Source: UBA1765 sp045629945 (GTDB lineage: Bacteria > Fibrobacterota > Fibrobacteria > Fibrobacterales > Fibrobacteraceae). Taken from it: a DNA stretch of 64,000 nt. Shown here in pieces: positions 61,769 through 64,000 of the stretch (positions within the stretch are counted from its first letter, which is position 1; each line of letters begins with the position of its first letter). Under the pieces are notes generated by a model. That model was given only the letters and a program-made list of their open reading frames with translations. It was not told the DNA's origin and did no database searches. A program made the position numbers and the translations under genes. The stretch is taken from assembly GCA_045629945.1 (NCBI GenBank), contig JAZQSE010000033.1, positions 62,001 through 126,000 on the forward strand, in the 5' to 3' direction.

Positions 61769-62932
61769 ATGGCTGAAAAAAAGAAACCAAATTCCAAGAA
61801 AGCAGTTTCTGCTAAAAAAGCAGCACCAGTAGCAAAAAAAGCTCCGGCAAAGGTGGTTGCAAAGCAAGCCTCAAAAAAGGCATCTCCAAAGGCACCGGCT
61901 AAAGCCCAGAAAGCACAACCTAAAAAAGTAGCTAAGCCAGTTTCTCCTAAAAAGCCTGCAAAAAAAGTAGAAGCTCCTAAAAAAGCAGTACAAGCCAAAA
62001 GCACTCCAGCCAAAAAAGTTGTAAAAAAAGCTCCGGCAAAGGTAGTTGCAAAGCAAACTTCTAAAAAGTCAACGGATAAGGTTACTCCTAAAGCCGCTAA
62101 AGTAACTCCTGCTAAATCTACAGCTGTTAAGAAAGCTCCGGCAAAGGTTGTAATTAAGCAAAGCGCAAAAAAATCAGAACCTGAAAAACAAAATAAAGTC
62201 AAAAAGGCTCCTGTTAAAACGGTTGCTGAAAAGGGTGTCAAAACAAAAGAGATTCTTAAAAAGTCTGAACCAGAAAAGCAAAGTACAAAAAAGGCAAAAA
62301 CTGCTGTAAAAGATGAATCTAAAAAGCAGGTAATAGAAAAAAATGAAGTTGTAGTAGACGATGCTGCCAAAGAAACTAAATCAAAGGCTAAGCAAAAAGA
62401 AGCAAAGGCAAAAGCAGAACCTGTTGCCGAAGAACCGAAAGAAGAACTTTATCCAGTTCTTCTTCGCGGGGGAGTAAAACTTGCGAAGTCTGTATTTTTT
62501 GAAGAAAGTTCAGAAGCCGAAGAAAAAGCAAAGAATACCAAAAAAGTTGGTCGTGATTTAAAAAATGTTGAAAAGCCAACAAGTGCTTTACGTCATAAAG
62601 CGTCTCTTGCAGAAGAGACACCAGAAGAATTGCATGAACGTGTTTTGCGTGAACTCGAAGAAGAAAATCGTGCTTTCTACCAAGAAATAGCAAATCAGAT
62701 TTGTACTCGTTGTTGTATTAATATTGTTTCTCCAGAATTCAGAGTGGATAAAGATATGGGGTATTGTGAAGAATGTGCTTCTATCTTAAAACTTGGTATG
62801 TCTAAAGAAGCAAGACAAACAGAATACAATATTAATTTTGCTAAAGGTGATGATGACCAAGATGAAGATTTTGGTGATGGACCAGATGCAGATGATTTAC
62901 AAGATTCTGATGAAGATTTTGACGATGTCTAA
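61769..62932 (+). CDS. histone H1-like lysine/alanine-rich protein with C-terminal zinc ribbon
   Basis: Residues about 1-190 are a Lys/Ala/Pro-rich repeat region (KKAPAKVVAKQ repeats), like bacterial histone H1-like or AlgP-like DNA-binding tails. Residues 210-310 are Glu/Lys-rich. A four-Cys ribbon follows: CTRCC (312-316) and YCEEC (333-336), resembling the TraR/DksA type zinc finger without clear homology. The tail is very acidic. It could bind DNA or RNA; no function is known. The repetitive composition creates long open frames on the opposite strand that are not genes. A terminator follows at once. Confidence 0.82.
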   Translation: MAEKKKPNSKKAVSAKKAAPVAKKAPAKVVAKQASKKASPKAPAKAQKAQPKKVAKPVSPKKPAKKVEAPKKAVQAKSTPAKKVVKKAPAKVVAKQTSKKSTDKVTPKAAKVTPAKSTAVKKAPAKVVIKQSAKKSEPEKQNKVKKAPVKTVAEKGVKTKEILKKSEPEKQSTKKAKTAVKDESKKQVIEKNEVVVDDAAKETKSKAKQKEAKAKAEPVAEEPKEELYPVLLRGGVKLAKSVFFEESSEAEEKAKNTKKVGRDLKNVEKPTSALRHKASLAEETPEELHERVLRELEEENRAFYQEIANQICTRCCINIVSPEFRVDKDMGYCEECASILKLGMSKEARQTEYNINFAKGDDDQDEDFGDGPDADDLQDSDEDFDDV

Positions 62933-62948
62933 AATCTTCATGTAAAAA

Positions 62949-62978
62949 AACTCGGCAATTTATTGCCGAGTTTTTTTT
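62949..62978 (+). terminator. intrinsic terminator after the H1-like gene
   Basis: AACTCGGCAA pairs with TTGCCGAGTT around a TTTA loop and is followed by a T run. Confidence 0.9.
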
Positions 62979-62980
62979 AT

Positions 62981-63009
62981 AAAAATTCCCGCCAACGGCG
63001 GGAATTTTT
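62981..63009 (-). terminator. intrinsic terminator after fabV
   Basis: AATTCCCGCC pairs with GGCGGGAATT around an AA-containing loop; on the minus strand a T run follows. Confidence 0.88.
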
Positions 63010-63026
63010 CAAAGCTTTAAAAAGGA

Positions 63027-64000
63027 TTAAATTGTTTCTACAGAAGCAACGTCTAAAGAATAATCTACGCCAGCAACATCAAAGCCATTAGTAGCTAAGA
63101 AATCGTGACGGTAGCCTTCTAAATCAGCAAATTCTGCAAAATTTTCTTGGGTGATTTTTGCCATTCTTTCATCAACGACGGTTTGAACTTGTGGGTCCAT
63201 TTCCCAGTCATCAATTCGAATGAGATGATTTTCATCTGTAGGTACAGCTTCACCTGTGTAAAGGCGTTCAGCAAAAAGGCGTTCCATTTGTTCAATACAA
63301 CCTTCATGAGAACCTTGTTCTTTCATAACTTTAAAGAGAACAGAAAGGTAAAGCGGAATAATAGGGATAACTGCACTAGAACGGGTAACAAGCCCTTTGT
63401 TTACAGAAACATAAGCTTCACCATTTAATGCATTTTTCAATTCTGCATCAAGGTCACGAGCCGTTTGTTCAAGATGCTTTTTGGCGCCACCGATAGTCCC
63501 ATCGCGATAAATTGCGTGAGAAAGAGAAGGACCAATATAAGAATAGGCAACAGTTTTACAACCATCTGCAAGAACTCCGGCGTCAAGCAAACGGCGAACC
63601 CAGAGAGCCCAGTCTTCACCGCCCATTACTTTGACTGTATTGGCTGCTTCTTCTTCTGTAGCAGGTTCCGCACTGATTGTGCTTAAAGCACCAGTCATCA
63701 CATCAATGGTGTCACCGGTAAATGTCTGGCCAAGTGGTTTTAAAACGCTGCGGTACATAGTGCCATTATCCGGGTCAACGCGAACAGCACTAGCTACGCT
63801 ATAAATAATGAGGTCGATTTTTGTGCCAAGTTCTTTCACTGCGTTAATTACATTTGCCCGCATTTCGTGAGAAAAGGCATCTCCGTTAAAAGTAATGCTT
63901 TTTAAACCAGCTTCTTTGGCTTCTTTGTCAAAAGCCATATTGTTGTAAAAACCTGGAGTACCCGGTTTTTGGCGAGGAGTATCAGTTCCTTCTTTTTCAA
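63027..64000 (-). CDS. fabV: trans-2-enoyl-CoA/ACP reductase, 5'-truncated by window edge
   Basis: The frame stays open to base 64000, so the N-terminal NADH-binding start lies outside. The visible part contains GTPGFYNNMAFDKEAKEAGLKSITFNGDAFSHEMRANVI and the active-site region KTVAYSYIGPSLSHAIYRDGTIGGAKKHLE (the Y-x8-K pattern of FabV). The enzyme reduces the double bond in the last step of fatty-acid elongation and is insensitive to triclosan in many species. About 324 of the expected 400 residues are seen. It is transcribed alone into a terminator shared at its 3' side. Confidence 0.93.
   Translation of the reverse strand, partial: EKEGTDTPRQKPGTPGFYNNMAFDKEAKEAGLKSITFNGDAFSHEMRANVINAVKELGTKIDLIIYSVASAVRVDPDNGTMYRSVLKPLGQTFTGDTIDVMTGALSTISAEPATEEEAANTVKVMGGEDWALWVRRLLDAGVLADGCKTVAYSYIGPSLSHAIYRDGTIGGAKKHLEQTARDLDAELKNALNGEAYVSVNKGLVTRSSAVIPIIPLYLSVLFKVMKEQGSHEGCIEQMERLFAERLYTGEAVPTDENHLIRIDDWEMDPQVQTVVDERMAKITQENFAEFADLEGYRHDFLATNGFDVAGVDYSLDVASVETI

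Noticed and set aside
61747..62370. 207-residue minus-strand open frame
   Set aside because: It is the reverse shadow of the Lys/Ala-rich repeats (mirrored as Phe/Ala/Leu-rich); it has no ribosome site and no recognisable domain.

Overview
The window looks like a chromosomal segment of a member of Fibrobacterota, most likely a Fibrobacter-type gut bacterium. The main clues are a TIGR02147-type protein (a family first recognised as a Fibrobacter succinogenes paralogous family), an OmpA porin with a long calcium-binding type-3 repeat stalk, many secreted or outer-membrane beta-barrel proteins, low G+C, and a promoter -10 element close to TATATT in front of many genes. The genus is an inference from family content; no rRNA gene is present to confirm it.

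Layout. 1-3.4 kb: end of an SGNH-hydrolase gene with an MBOAT acyltransferase (cell-surface acetylation pair) and a secreted thioredoxin-like protein. 3.4-3.7 kb: composite intergenic repeat. 3.7-6.3 kb: rmuC and a double-winged-helix GntR regulator, both on the minus strand. 6.6-11.2 kb: the one clear accessory region. It holds a hairpin-rich stretch, a three-gene operon (TPR plus HELTH zincin, MazG-like NTP pyrophosphohydrolase, GIY-YIG nuclease fused to a DUF2075 helicase-type ATPase), a decayed DUF4143 ATPase fragment and a 73-bp tandem repeat. 11.3-20.3 kb: outer-membrane protein, proA, hisI, aspS, a phosphatase, pyrD, a small barrel protein, a PDZ-thioredoxin fusion and a sugar ketoisomerase. 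20.3-27.7 kb: gluzincin lipoprotein-like protein, radC, the OmpA/TSP3 protein and a TIGR02147-lipoprotein-PAS operon.

27.7-41.7 kb is almost all minus-strand housekeeping: U32 peptidase-family protein, metG, obgE, argC, a YchJ-like protein, a TPMT-like methyltransferase, rlmN, PBP1a, tRNA-Arg, rluC-like and a COG2509 oxidoreductase. 41.8-52.9 kb mixes ybeY, a CBS-domain transporter-like protein, initiator tRNA, rpiA, an FKBP, a phosphoesterase, rlmH, a TM2 protein, a second copy of the composite repeat, nadE, ddl, tsaB, rimI, a DUF218-like protein and a Nudix hydrolase. 53.2-64 kb: glnA, lemA with a TPM-domain partner, dnaA, lepB-lepA, a cyclophilin, a histone H1-like zinc-ribbon protein and the 3' part of fabV.

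Functionally the region is dominated by translation and RNA modification (aspS, metG, lepA, rlmN, rlmH, ybeY, tsaB, rimI, two tRNAs), envelope biogenesis (PBP1a, ddl, lepB, OmpA, Wzi-like protein) and amino-acid and cofactor synthesis. The most promising candidate for an undescribed system is the operon at 6.9-10.7 kb. Other points worth attention are a NadE whose glutaminase cysteine is replaced, a signal peptidase with a displaced lysine, a GntR protein with two DNA-binding heads, and several genes whose -10 box lies 6-7 nt before the start codon, suggesting leaderless mRNAs.
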